The position numbers and the translations under genes are program-made. A stretch of DNA of 64,000 nucleotides, from positions 124,001 to 188,000 of the forward strand of contig CANXME010001998.1 of the NCBI GenBank assembly GCA_948144175.1, given 5' to 3'. Origin of the DNA: Closterium sp. NIES-65. Lineage: Eukaryota > Streptophyta > Zygnematophyceae > Desmidiales > Closteriaceae. Below, piece after piece: positions 10,017-20,789 of this stretch. Under the pieces are notes generated by a model. That model saw nothing but the letters and a program-made list of their open reading frames with translations, was not told where the DNA came from and searched no databases. Positions within the stretch are counted from its first letter, which is position 1, and the number at the start of each line of letters is the position of its first letter.

Positions 10017-13000
10017 ATGGACGACAATGGCGAGGATTGCGTGTACTTCGGGCGCGCGTTGGAGCGCGAGGAGGGCGCGGGGGGCCGCAAGCTGCACCTG
10101 GCGGTGGCGGAGGGGCGCGCGAAGCAGGCGGTGCCGCCGTGGCAGCAGGAGGCGCGCGACGATGAGGGCAGGCGGCGGTTTCACGGCGCGTTCACGGGGG
10201 GCTTTTCCGCGGGGTACTTCAACAGCGTGGGGTCCAAGGAAGGTACGAGGCACCTGCCATAGGCTTGGAGCCCAAAACCGGTGAGAGGAAGCAAAAGGAG
10301 GGGGTGCAGGGAAGGTTATTCCACCCCTTGCCGCCATGCGAGCGTGCGCCTTTCGCGCGCTGGGACTCTCTATCGGATTCTCGCGCCAGTAGGCGCCGAT
10401 GCGGCTGTTCCCTCGCCTGCTGTCCCCCTTGCTGCCGCTGTCCTGCTCGTCTCGCTGCTTCCTCAGTGGTCCGCTCGTCGGCACGAGGGGCGAGGTGACG
10501 CAACGCCCGAGGGGGCGACGGCAGCATCACTCATCCCACTGCTCTCCCCTTCCACCCCCGAACCCCCTCTCTTCATCCCAACCCCCCGCGTTGATCTGCC
10601 CGCCAACCCCTCACCATCCAACGCAGGGTGGCAGCCAGCATCGTTCCGCTCGTCGCGCTCGCAGCGCGCGGAGGTGCAGCCGCAGCGCGTGGAGGCGCTC
10701 ATGGACGCCGACGAGCGCCACGACGCGCAGCGCGGCGCCGTGGCGGCCCAAAGCGCGTTCGACACGTTCGGCTTCACCGCTGCTGAGCGCGCCCGCCAGC
10801 TCGCCCCCGCCGCGGACCGGCGCCCCTCCGTGATCCCCGGAGGGGCCGTGGCAGAGCTGCTGGCGCCCGCTGCTGACTCCATCGGTGCGGCAAGGGGGGA
10901 AGGGAGGGGGGAGGCAGGGGGAGGGAGGGGCTGCGCCAGAGGAGGCAGGGGGAAGGGACAGCTGGATTGGATGGGTGGGGTGGCTTGTTGCCATTGGACT
11001 GGCTGCTGACTGCTGGGAGTGCAATGTGGAAACGTTATCCCTTCCCTGTCTGCCTGTGCACTCCACTTGTACCACGTCCCCCAGCCAACCTGTGCGTCTG
11101 TCCTCTGCTCTTCACGTCTCAACCCATTGCCTCAGTGCCCCATGCACTTGCATACCTCCTCCCCCCCCACTTTCCTTCCACCTCTCCCACTTCCCGCCCC
11201 TCTCCAACCCCCCTCCTTAATCCAACACGCTTCACATTCCCCCCTCCACCAACCTTCCCCGCTCCTCCCGTCCCCCTTCCCCAACCACCCAAGCCAGGCA
11301 AGGCGCTGCTGCGCAGGATGGGGTGGAGAGAGGGCAGGGGGCTGGGGCCGGACGAGGTGGCAGCTTCCAGGAAGGTGCATCGCGAGGGCAGGCGGGCAAT
11401 GCTGGCGCTGGCAGCGGGAGGAAGAGGGCGCGGGGAGGGGGGAGGAGACGATGATGGGGAGGCAGAGGGGGACGAGGACGATGAGGAAGGGGACGCATGG
11501 GGGGGTCGAGAGGAGATTGTGGGGAAGGGCAGGGGGGCAAGGGGTGGCAAGGACGGGGGGGCGTTGGCGGCAGCAGCGGCAGCAGAGGCGGCGGTGGCGG
11601 CGCAGCTGAGGGCGCCCAAGCGGGACACCCGGGGTGTGGGCTTCGATGCTTTCCAGGGCGCTGAGGATGTGCGAGGTCAGGCGTGCAGAGGGGTGGTGAG
11701 GGCGTGCAGAGGGGTGGTGAGGGCGTGCAGAGGGGTGGTGAGGCGTGCAGAGGGGTGGTGAGGCGTGCAGAGGGGTGGTGAGGCGTGCAGAGTGGTGGTG
11801 ACTGGCATACTTGCAATGACTGCCATATGTGGAATGTCCCCTTGGTAATACTGTCTGCCATGCGTGCAAGGACCACTGAAGCTCTTCTTCCTCCCCGTTG
11901 CGTGTCACTCTCATTGCTCACTACAACTCCCTCATCCCGCCTTCCCGCCTTCCCCCTCCCTGCCTCGCCCGCCTCTCTGTTCTCTGGGGAGTGGGAGCAG
12001 AGCACAGGCAAAGGACGGCAGGGGGGGCGAGGGAGGGAGGGGAGAGGGGGGGAGAGAGGGGCCTGGGTGGGCGGTGCAGGGCGGGTGGTGGCAGGCAGTC
12101 ACTGTTTGCGGCGGGCAGTGGGCGGGTGGCGGGGGGGTTTGGCATCGGGGCTCTGGAGGAGGCTGGGGCTGAGGATGAGGATATCTACGACTTCGGTGAG
12201 ATGCTGTGCGGTGGAGTTCGGTGGTGGTGGGTGAGGAGCGAGAGTGTGTTGTTGTGCAAAGAAAAGGTTGACTGCATGTGGTGGCTCGTTACCATGGTGG
12301 CACGTTACCATGGTGGCACGTTACCATGGTGGCACGTTACCATGTAACTTCCTTGCTTTCCTCCTTCACTGCGCCCTTTTCTTCATGCGCACTGCGCTCA
12401 CCCCCTTGCCCTCTCCCCCCGTACGCCCTCCCCCCCCGTGCGCCCTCCCCCCCGTGCGCCCTCTCCCCCGTACGCCCTCCCCCCCCGTGCGCCCTCCCCC
12501 CCGTGCGCCCTCTCCCCCCGTGCGCCCTCTCCCCCCGTGCGCCATCCAGAGATACCGGCGGGCGAGCTGCACCTAGTGGCGAGCGACGAGGACGAGGAGG
12601 GGGAGGGGCGAGGCGTGCATGCTGGCGGGGGCTTCATGGCCGCAGGCAGGCGCGGGCAGCAGGGGGGGCAGCAGGGGGCGCAGGGAGGGGCGCAGCAGGG
12701 CATGGCGTGGATGGGAGGGGTGGGCCGTGGGAGCAGCTCGGCTGTGCTGCGGGGCTTCTGTGAGGGGCGCGTGGCGCTGGAGGAATGCAAATGGTACTGC
12801 TGCCTGCCCCCCCCTTGCCTCACCCACACTCACTGCAGCCCAATGTGTGTGCTGTTGCTTCTGTTGCCTCTGCCACATGCCTTCCTGCCCACCACGAGCC
12901 TTGCTCCCTGCCCACCACGAGCCTTGCTCCCTGCCCACCGCACTGCTTCTTTCCTTAGCTGCAAGTCCGCGTTCACTTCCACCCACACTGCTTCACTGTC

Positions 13001-16000
13001 AACCAGCCACGCCTTTTCACACACATGCTGCTCTCCTACCTCCCACCCTCCCTCCCACCCTCCCTCCCACCCACCCTCCCACCCTCCCTCCCACCCCCCC
13101 CACCCACCCACCCTCCAGGTACCCGCCCCCCCACGTGCCCTCCTCCTTCACCCCCCACCACGTCTTCCCCTCCTCCCCACCCCCCTCCGCCATGTCAGCG
13201 CCCTCCACACTCGCCCCGCCGCCAGCCCCTCCCCCCGCAGACGCGGCGGTGCGGGCGGCGGTGGAGGGCGTGGCGGCCATGGTGGCGCGCTGTGGGGCGC
13301 ACGTGGAGGCGCTGCTGCTGTCTCGGGCAGGGGGAGGGGTGGGGGAAGGGGCGCAGGAAGGCATGGTGCAGGGCGCAAGCGCGAGGGAGGGAGGGGGAGG
13401 AGAGGGCAGTGCGCGGCTGGCGTTCCTGGTGGGCGGGGAGGGCAGTGCGTACTACCGGCGGCGCGTGTGGGAGCTGGCGGAGAGGCAGAGGGCCGCCCAG
13501 GGCAGGGCAGCAGCGGGCAAGGCAGTGGGGAGCAGTGGGGGGGAGCGCCTGGGGCCTGATGTGCGGGGCGCGCTGCTGGGCGAGCAGCCCCTGCCTTCCT
13601 CCCAGCCTGCCCCTGCTCCACGTCTATCAGCGCACCCCACACCCACCTCAACTGCTTTTCCTGCTGCTGCAGCTTCTGCCTTTACTTCTGCCACATCTCC
13701 TGCTGCTCCCCCTGCCCCCACCGTGCCGGCCTTCCAGCAGCACGGGGCGGCGGCTGAGCTGGCAGCGATGATGGCGGCGCGCTTCCACAGCAGCGGGCAT
13801 GAGGATCGGGCGGGCAAGGGCGGCATGAGCAGTGAGAAGGCGGCGCTGCCTGCTGCACCCGGGGCAGGCACTGCGCTGGCAGGGGCGGCAGCAGTGGTGG
13901 TGGCTCGGCGGAGGGAGGAGGCGTGGAGGCCGCTGCCTCTGCTGTGCAAGCGCTTCAACCTGCCCGACCCGTACGCGGGCAAGGTGAGATGGCCGTGCCA
14001 CCCTGTGCGCTTAGTTGGGCATCTCATATGTTTGCATAGTACATGTAACCTCATTGAAAGTTTGTATGCTTAGTATCATGTGAAAATACGTAGTGCTTAC
14101 GGGCTGACCGGGAAACAGAGAGGAAAAAAAGGCTGCGACACTGATGTTGCAGAATCCTTCCAACTAAGCCTGTGAGGCAGCCCACAGACAGGTGACGTTG
14201 GAAGCCGTGTGTTGTCGTCTGGTGGCAACCAGTTCCTTCCTTGATGCGCGCACTGGTCGGCCAGCACGCCTCTGCTTGCCTGCCACCAGATTTCCCCGCT
14301 GCTCCCTGCCCCTTCCCACACGTCCACTCCCCTTCTTCCTCCCCCCGTGTATTCTGCCCGGCTGGTCCCACTGCCATGCCTGCCGCCCAAGTGGTTCACT
14401 CTGCTTGCACGCTGCACCTCTGCGCCGCACACCTGTGCGATTCTCTGCAGTCAACCCGGTCACAGCACATCGATCCACTTGTTCACCTTTTCACACGGCT
14501 TTCTTCTCTCTCCTCTCTCTTCTCCTTTTCCGTGGTCCCTCCACAACAGGCCCCTCCCCCCCCTCTCCACCGTCCCTCTCAGCTCGACACCCTCACCTCC
14601 TTCCCCCAAACCCTCCCCTCCACCACGCCCGCCCCCACTGCTGCCCCCACTGCTGCCCCCTCGCCTCTCCTCTCCCTCCCTGCGCCTCCTCCTGCTGCGC
14701 CTGCCATGCCTCCTGGGCGTGATGGGTGGATGGAAGGACACGAGGAGGGACACGTGAGGGGAGCGATCGGGGGAGGGAAGGAGGACACAGGACGGGGGGG
14801 AGAGGAAAGTGCGGGAGTGTGGGAGGGGGAGGGGGAGGGGCAGGCAGCAGCGGAGGCGGTGAAGAACCGCCCCATGGACCTCTTCAAGGTGCCCCCCGCC
14901 TGCTCTCCCATGATCCCATCCCCTGCTCTTGCCGTTTTCTCTTTCTCTTTTATCGTCACTCTTGGTAGTCGTGAAATTTTTACATTTGTGTTCCGTTAAA
15001 CACTCACGTCACCTGCTTCTGTTTCCCTGTCTCCTTACTGCCCTCTGCTGCGAGTTTGTGACTCCAACTCCACCTGTCCCGCCACCCTGCACGCTCCCCT
15101 TCGCTCCAGGCAATCTTTTCGGATGATGAAGACAGCGACGATGATGCTCGTGCCACATCCGCAGCGCCAGGTGGCATTGATGACGTGGCAGCGGCAGAAG
15201 CTGCCACGCGGGCTCTTGCCCGGCTGGAGGCAGGTGACTTCCTGGAGGGGCTGGGCGAGGAGCTGGGCTTGCAGGTGGACCCGGGGGAGGTGCGACACGG
15301 GGCAGGGGGCGAGGGCAGGCGAGAGGAGAGGGAGGGCAGCAAGGGTGCGAAGCGGGAGAGTAAAGCGGGAAAGGGGAGGGCAGGAAAGGAGCAGGAGGGT
15401 GGTGTGTGGGGCCAAGGGGGTTATGGCGCTGGCATGGCAGGCAGTGCGGAGGGTGCAGTGGAAGCAGGGCGGGCAGAACGGGCCAGAGAAGGAGTTGAGA
15501 ACGTGGCAGGTGGAAGCGGGGCGAGTGAGGCAGCTGTGGGGGAGGAGCGGCAGAGTGATCAGGGAGGCAGTGGAGGTGGTATGGCTGATGCACATGGACG
15601 CACGAGAGGTGGTGCCATGGGGGAGGGAAGGTGCGCACTTGCTGCTGCCGCTGCTGTCGCTGCTGTCAAGAAGAAGAAGCGTGTGCTGACGTCATCGTCG
15701 TCGTCATCAGCATCGTCGGGGTCTGACTCGGATAGCGCAGGCTCTTTGTCTGGTAGAGGGGAGGGGAGGAGGAGGAGGAAGGAGGGGGTGAAGAAAAGGA
15801 GCAATAAACGGTCACGAGAGATTGATGGGGGGAAGAAGCGACGGAAGAGGACGAAGAGACGAGACAGCGGGAGTACAGGAAGTGAAGAATCAGATCATGC
15901 AGCGAGGAGGAAGAAGCACAAGAAGAAGGCATCACGGAGAAAGCACCACAGGGGAAGGCATGAGAGCAGCAGTGAGAGCGATGGGAGCAGCAGTGAGGGT

Positions 16001-16096
16001 GACAACTGTGGGAGTGACAGCAGCAGCGAGAGGAGACACACCAAGAGCAGACGGCGGCATGGTGATAAGGGGGGGCACAAGAGGCGGAACAAGTGA
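10017..16096 (+). CDS. GPATCH1/TOUGH-like G-patch and SURP protein
   Basis: An apparently intact host gene of eight exons: 10017-10242, 10627-10884, 11298-11695, 12099-12195, 12550-12793, 13119-13983, 14550-14888 and 15110-16096, about 1137 residues. All introns are GT-AG and phases agree. The protein starts [16 protein letters not shown] and has the DUF1604-type block [16 protein letters not shown] (about residues 55-70), then a G-patch segment [17 protein letters not shown] (about 162), an FDAFQGAED block, [25 protein letters not shown], a SURP/SWAP module (about 448-530, ending [12 protein letters not shown]), [16 protein letters not shown], the family signature [15 protein letters not shown] (about 802-816), [13 protein letters not shown], and a Lys/Arg/Ser tail. 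In plants TOUGH binds RNA and aids pri-miRNA processing; human GPATCH1 is linked to the spliceosome. ATG 10017 is the first ATG and matches the family start. The exon 3 donor is uncertain (11675 or repeat copies from 11695); only the latter kept frame with 12099. At about 1137 aa it is longer than usual through low-complexity inserts. Confidence 0.9.
11676..11797 (+). repeat. 20/21-bp minisatellite of splice-donor units at GPATCH1 intron 3
   Basis: Six units with starts at 11676, 11696, 11717, 11738, 11758 and 11778. From the second on, each begins GTGAGG and is preceded by G, a good U1-type donor (G|GTGAGG); the first reads GTCAGG. A further GTGACT follows at 11798. The array sits exactly at the exon 3/intron 3 boundary. 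Confidence 0.92.
12290..12345 (+). repeat. 16-bp tandem repeat in GPATCH1 intron 4
   Basis: Nearly four perfect copies of CGTTACCATGGTGGCA. Each holds the palindrome CCATGG. It lies within intron 4 and does not touch a splice site. Confidence 0.93.
12411..12549 (+). repeat. 17-19-bp pyrimidine-rich array ending at the intron 4 acceptor
   Basis: About eight units of the type CCCCGTGCGCCCTCTCC. The last unit reads GTGCGCCATCCAG and supplies the 3' splice site of intron 4 at 12548-12549. Confidence 0.9.
13039..13118 (+). repeat. CCCTCCCA-type array ending at the intron 5 acceptor
   Basis: Simple repeats of CCCTCCCACC form an 80-base polypyrimidine tract that runs into the acceptor CCTCCAG|G at 13118/13119. 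Confidence 0.88.
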
Positions 16097-16372
16097 CGTG
16101 ATGGGTGAATCGAATGTTTTGTGACGATGTTTCAGAAGCTATGTGGTATATATGGTGATGAAGTTTTGCTGGTGGGAGTTGTCAGGATTGTCAATGGGAC
16201 ATGCCATATATTGAAGCGCGCGGCCCAAGTTACGAGTCAAGTTTTTTAAACTTTAATGTCGAGGGCTGTGCTTGAGCGTGTTGAACAAGATTTTTAAACT
16301 TTAATACCATAATCCCCCATATAGTAGACCCGGCGAACAGGGCTTCAGATTCGTTTTGGGCCACCCTTAGTA
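16097..16372 (+). other. 3' flank of the GPATCH1-like gene
   Basis: Likely 3' untranslated and termination region, AT-richer than the gene. A TTTTTAAACTTTAAT motif appears twice (about 16241-16258 and 16290-16305). No polyadenylation site could be fixed. Confidence 0.4.
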
Positions 16373-16827
16373 ATCAGGGTTCTAGGTATAGTCAACCCTG
16401 ATGCGTAGGGTAAAAATTTTGTTTCCCTGACAAATGCAGGGTAAAAAAACAGTTAGTCTGTTTGGGCAGGGTTTTTTTAAAACATTTTTGGGAGTGACAG
16501 TTCTCAAGAACTTGAATTCAATGGCTAGTAATTCAGCTGGTTCAATTGCGCATTTAATCTGTAATGTCGCAAGTTCAAATCTCGCTAATTGTATCGTTTT
16601 GCACGGACCTGTATAGTGTTTCGTCTCGCTACGGAGCACTCAGTACCAGTATAGTTTGGATTGTACACTGTACAGTCAGAGTAATGTGTTCCTTATGCTG
16701 TTTTTCAAAGGGTATTGAAAAACTTACACTTTCTGGCCTAGGGTTAAAAATCCACTACCATGCCTGTGAAAGGGTAACTGAAAAAAAGCGGCCGCCAGTC
16801 AGTGCAAGAAGGGTATTTTACCCTGAT
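16373..16827. mobile_element. possible MITE with 8-bp inverted ends
   Basis: ATCAGGGT at 16373-16380 mirrors ACCCTGAT at 16820-16827, and GGGTAAAA/TTTTACCC words recur inside. No protein is encoded. Eight bases is a weak terminal repeat and no clear target duplication was found, so this is tentative. Confidence 0.3.
16517..16595 (+). pseudogene. degenerate tRNA-like sequence
   Basis: An A-box-like AATTCAGCTGGTTCAATTG and, about 35 bases later, a T-arm-like GCAAGTTCAAATCTCGC with one mismatch in its stem. The D arm, anticodon loop and acceptor stem do not form properly, so no isotype is called. It may be a tRNA-derived SINE head or an organelle-like tRNA relic. Confidence 0.25.
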
Positions 16828-17339
16828 AACGAGAGGCCTGCCGGCGAAATAAAGCACCTGTGTTTGTTATATCCGGGGTGTGGCAGCACCCCGTTTTCAG
16901 ATTGGATATAGCACCCCACCCCACCCTCCCCCACCATTTTTAAGTGCCCCTGCAATTGTTTCAGCTGGCGAAACTTCAGTAAACATCTGCACAAGCATAC
17001 GGTACAAATTACACTACAAGCATACTCCTCACTTCAACATGCATCATTTCGTCGCACGTGCCATGCATGATGCATCCCAGCACATGCCCTGCATCCCAGC
17101 AGTATTATTTCTCCACATCAATCCACGGCCGTAAAACCGTGTTCAACTACTCATTGCTCCACCCGCATTCGCGCACACACAACCGGGTAACCTGCCTCTC
17201 ATCCACTATTAACCTGCCTCTCACCATCCCGGCTGCACCTTGTTAAAGTCCCAGATCCAGCTCCTTCAGCTGCGGCATGTCACATTTCTGCAGCTTGCTC
17301 GTCGCCGGCCGCAGCTTGCTCGTCGCCGGTGTGCCTGCG
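16828..17339. other. intergenic, nothing recognised
   Basis: Mixed-composition sequence with a CATGCATGATGCATCC-like simple stretch near 17060 and two copies of CAGCTTGCTCGTCGCCGG near 17291-17330. No gene, RNA or repeat family is recognised. Confidence 0.4.
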
Positions 17340-17662
17340 AGCGCGCTCACCTGCGCGCCCGCTCCCGTGCCCTTTATAGCTATCCTCACTCTAGCCTAAC
17401 ACACAAACATGTTTGGACACACCCCCATAGGCTAAGTGATGGACAGCAAGAGTCACGAATGGTCACAAGACCAGTTAAGAGAGGAAACACAACCAAGCTC
17501 AGGGTGGGTCTCAATTACAACATAGTACAAGCACAACCAAGCGGCCACAAAGCCAGTTCACATGTAATGTTATAGTAGCAATAACAATACGGTGATCACA
17601 ATCTAGCAAGAGTGCATTTGTAGGTATAGATATATATAACAGAGTGTAACAAGTAAGGCAAC
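17340..17662 (-). mobile_element. copia fragment H, 3' untranslated part and LTR start
   Basis: On the minus strand, a copia 3' leader-like region (about 17640 down to 17430) matches the equivalent region of B and D (GGTCACAAGACCAGT, CTCAGGGTGG, GCCAGTTCACATG on the plus strand). It is followed by a purine tract CCTATGGGGGTG and an LTR start TGTCCAAACATG whose first base is 17419. The LTR's far end is not resolved. No coding domain is attached. Confidence 0.65.
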
Positions 17663-17811
17663 TCACTTCTCCTGATTTTTTTCCAAGTCCTTCAAATCAT
17701 TAAGGCTATGAGATCCTTTCACTGCACGTGTTGCAGAACCTGACTTGTGCGGTCCACCCCTATGAGGTGCGGATGCAATGTGAGCATCTGCCTGTTCGAA
17801 ACGGTTGCCTT
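17663..17811 (-). other. orphan reading-frame end, unrecognised
   Basis: A 49-codon open frame on the minus strand enters from the edge of copia G at 17811 and ends in a stop at 17663-17665. The translation ends SHSLNDLKDLEKNQEK and has no ATG. Its composition is mixed, unlike the low-complexity frames nearby. It could be the last exon of a host gene carried next to element H, or an unfamiliar copia tail. No family is recognised. Confidence 0.3.
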
Positions 17812-17941
17812 TGTCAAATGTTATATCTGCTACAGTTTGTTTAGGTTGTTGTGGGGTAGTTACTATGGGGTACAGTAAGTTTAGGGTTTCCTACTTGTAC
17901 CCAACTCTTTCATAGTTCAATCACTCTTGTTGATTCTAACA
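17812..17941 (+). repeat. 5' LTR of copia G
   Basis: 130 bp with TG...CA ends, aligning with the LTRs of C (28308-28438, 47465-47595). It is followed directly by a Met-tRNA-type primer site. Confidence 0.85.
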
Positions 17942-18169
17942 TGGTATCACGAGCCTAAGTTGCCACCTAGGACCGCTTACTACTACGGGCCCACTATTCC
18001 GCTAGAAGCGCCCTCGTGCGCCCTTCTTTGCTCGTGCGCCCTCGTGCGCCCTTTTTTTCTACTAGTGCGCCCTCGCGCGCCTCGCCTTTCGTTCTGCCCG
18101 CGCGCCGTCCTGCAGCCCTCGCGCTGCCTCCTGCTGCCCTAGGCCAGTGCGCTGCCCCTGCAAGTTAGT

Positions 18170-18365
18170 AAGGCCCTCGAACCGCCCCTGCAGGCCCGTC
18201 AGGCCCCCGAGCCGCCACCTACAGGCCCGTCAGGCCTGTGAGCCGCCCCTGGAGGCCTGTCAGGCCCCCGAGCCGCCTCTGCAGGCTCGTCAGGCCCCCG
18301 AGCCACCAACTACAGGCCCGTCAGGCCTGTGAGCCGCCTCTGCAGGCCCGTCAGGTCAGCGCGCT
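18170..18365 (+). repeat. tandem repeats in the copia G leader
   Basis: About seven copies of a 25-30-bp unit, CAGGCCCGTCAGGCCCCCGA followed by GCCGCC. A separate 15-bp array, CCTGGAGCAGCCGCC, follows at about 18830-19030. Confidence 0.85.
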
Positions 18366-19829
18366 GCCCCTGCAGGACCTTGACGCCCGACCGCGCGCCG
18401 CCCCTACCCGCGCGTAGCCTCTGCCCGACCGCGCGCCGCCCCTGCAGGCCCTCGACGCCCGCGCGCAGCCTCTGCCCGACCACGCGCCGCCCCTGCAGGT
18501 CCTCGCCGCCCGCGAGCAGCCTCTGCAGGCCCGTCAGGCCAGCGCGCGACCCCGTCAGGTCGTTGTCGCGGACTCGTCAGGCCGCAGTCGCGGCCCCACC
18601 TTATCGCTGACGCGGCAGCGCCCTGCTGCTGACGCGGCCGCGCCCAGCGGGTGACGCGTCGTCGCCTCCTGCCCGCCGCGTCGCCCTTCCCGCCGCGTCG
18701 CCCTGCCCGCCGCGTCGCCCTGCCTGCCGCGTCGCCCCTGCCAGCGGCGTCGCCCCTGCCCGCCATGTCGCCCTGCCCGCCGCTTTGCCCTGCCCTACCC
18801 CGCGCCTGGCCCTTGGAGCAGCCGCACCTGCAGCCGCCCCTGGCCCCTGGAGTGGCCGCCACTGGAGCAGCCGCCACTGCAGGAGCCACCCCTGGAGCAG
18901 CTGCCCATGGAGCAGCGGCCCCTGGAGCAGCCGCCCCTGGAGCAGCCGCCCCTGGAGCAGACGCCCCTGGAGTAGCCGCCCCTGGAGCAGCCGCCCCTGG
19001 AGTAGCCGCCCCTACAGCACCCGCCCCTGGCCCTTAGAGAAGCCGCCCCTGCAGCAGCGATCATCGCGGCCCGCTCCCGCCCTGCAGCAGCTGTCGCGGA
19101 GCTTCCTGCCGCGGTCACGGCCCCGCCCTGCCGCTGCAGCGGCCCCGCAGTCGCCTCCGTCATGCGCCTGCCCTTCCCACCACTGATGAGCACTGCCCTG
19201 CCCGTGCTGCTATTGTTGGAAGTCTACGCCTTCAGGTACTACGTCTACTGAGGCACTGCACACCTTCACACTGGACTCAGGTGCTTCCCGCAGTTTCTTT
19301 CGCGACCGCATTGCCCTCGAGCAGCTCCCTAGACCGGTTGCTGTCTCCCTGGCTGACCCCTCCGAGGGTCCGGCCCTTGCGACCTCCACCACTGCCCTCC
19401 CTTGACCTGCTGTCCCGTCCGGCACGCTGTCAGGCCTTTACCTTCCCTCGTTCTCTACGAACTTGGTGGCGGGTTCTGCGCTCCAGGACGCGAGTGTTCA
19501 CCAGTTCACCCCTGCCTACGAGCGTGTGACACACTGCACGTGTGCCCGGACGGGTCCTCACCTGGCTACCTTCACTCGGCAGCCGGGGTCGGACTTGTAT
19601 ACACTGACCACTAAGTCCCCTCAGGTAGCGGCGTCTGCGTCTGCGTCAGGTCAGTTGTCCGCCCCTTGCTCGTGTCGCAACCTGTCGCACCAGACGGTCC
19701 TCTGGCACCACCGCATTGGGCACCCTTCGATGCAGCTCCTTCGTGGCATGCACTCTCGTTTCCTTGTCTCTGGTCTCCCCAGGTCACTGCCTCCCCTGCC
19801 ACCGTCCCCTGCCCCTGGTTTATTGTCAG

Positions 19830-20132
19830 CACGTGCTGACTAAAGTGCTGAAGGTATGAAATTGTATTATGGCTGCACGTTATCCAAATGTGGTTTCATT
19901 CTAAAACCATTTTATCATCCTTCGTGGGCAGAGCTACATTGAAGGTAATGAGCGGGTGTTGATGGTGCTCACCATTTCGCTTAACGTTGGAGAAGCGTTT
20001 AGAGCACTTGAATTTGGTGGAAGAGTCAACACGTGCGAGCTAAGATATGCCAAACGGGATGTTCGGCAAAAAGGACCAGCAGTCTCGTTAGGGAATAAAG
20101 AGGGTGGTAGGCCACCACAGAAAAAGGGCTGA
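19830..20132 (+). pseudogene. 3' end of a kinesin-like (probably kinesin-14) motor gene
   Basis: Two exons of a host gene: a 24-nt exon at 19830-19853 (VLTKVLK) and a last exon at 19932-20132. They are joined by a GT-AG intron, with the frame kept from the GTATG donor to the GGGCAG acceptor. The peptide runs SYIEGNERVLMVLTIS, then EAFRALEFGGRVNTCEL, then a basic tail ending PPQKKG and a TGA stop. This matches the end of a kinesin motor: the SKLT-LL block, the beta-strand before alpha-6, and the LRFAARVNACE-type helix. The ending just after the motor suits a C-terminal-motor kinesin-14. The nucleotide pocket (P-loop, switch I and II) is not in the window; directly upstream is copia fragment G. 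Either G landed in the preceding intron and was then rearranged, or this is a displaced gene piece. Family fairly sure, subfamily less so. Confidence 0.6.
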
Positions 20133-20789
20133 ACCTTATGAGTCTTAACCAAGCATCTGATTTTTGTTGAATCTATTCTCTAGTCTTCTACGTACAATGC
20201 GTGTGCTGCTGTGATTGGTGATGTTCCGAACTAAGTGCACTTCTTTTGAACAACTCATGACAATGTTTGAACGTTGGACCATTTACATAAAGAGGGGCAC
20301 ATTTGGTCATTGCTTGTATTGTACCATACTGTCAACAACTGTTTAGGTCTTACTTCCTAAAAGATGGGGAGAAAAAGAAATGGGGAAGGTTGGTGGCTTC
20401 GGGAGTGTGTTTAATGCAGTAGGAAATATCGGTCATCGGATAATTTTGACGAATGATCTCAAACTTCATTGTTTGCTAGTGTACTAAAGGGGAATTCTCG
20501 TTGGGGCCCTTAAAAGTCAGCGTTTCAAGCGCGTATGCTAAAAATGTATTGACTTTACACAAGGATGCCTACAAGAGTGACATCTAAGACCAGTGGCATC
20601 TTATTGTGTGAAATTTCCACAAGGTCGGGAGATGAGGAATAAGAGAGGCAGAACAACAAGGAGCCAGGGAGGCAGGGAAAGGTGGAGGAGAAATGTGCGC
20701 GCCCAGGTCAATATAAGTATAAAATCGAAACATGACCCAATAAAAGACTTTCCCAATACGCACAAATAAGGCGGAGAGGTCTTTGAGAG
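20133..20789 (+). other. flank downstream of the kinesin-like exon
   Basis: AT-rich sequence without a credible frame. Part is probably the gene's 3' untranslated region; the rest is unassigned up to the gypsy fragment. Confidence 0.4.

Larger units (their letters stand above)
17812..19829 (+). mobile_element. copia fragment G with 5' LTR
   Basis: A 5' LTR of 130 bp (17812-17941, TGTCAAATGTTA to GATTCTAACA) is followed by a primer-binding site TGGTATCACGAGCC at 17942, like the 3' end of initiator Met tRNA. A GC-rich proline/alanine-coding repeat zone (about 18140-19050) comes next, then protease (DSGASRSFF, about 19270-19300) and the GAG-pre-integrase segment with VLWHHRIGHPS (about 19700). 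A Gag domain and everything beyond the pre-integrase segment are not seen. The element stops abruptly at the kinesin-like exon. Broken and old. Confidence 0.85.

Noticed and set aside
10967-11761. Single 264-codon gene
   Set aside because: Only the part from 11298 onward is coding; it is exon 3 of the GPATCH1-like gene, read with intron sequence before it and repeat array after it.
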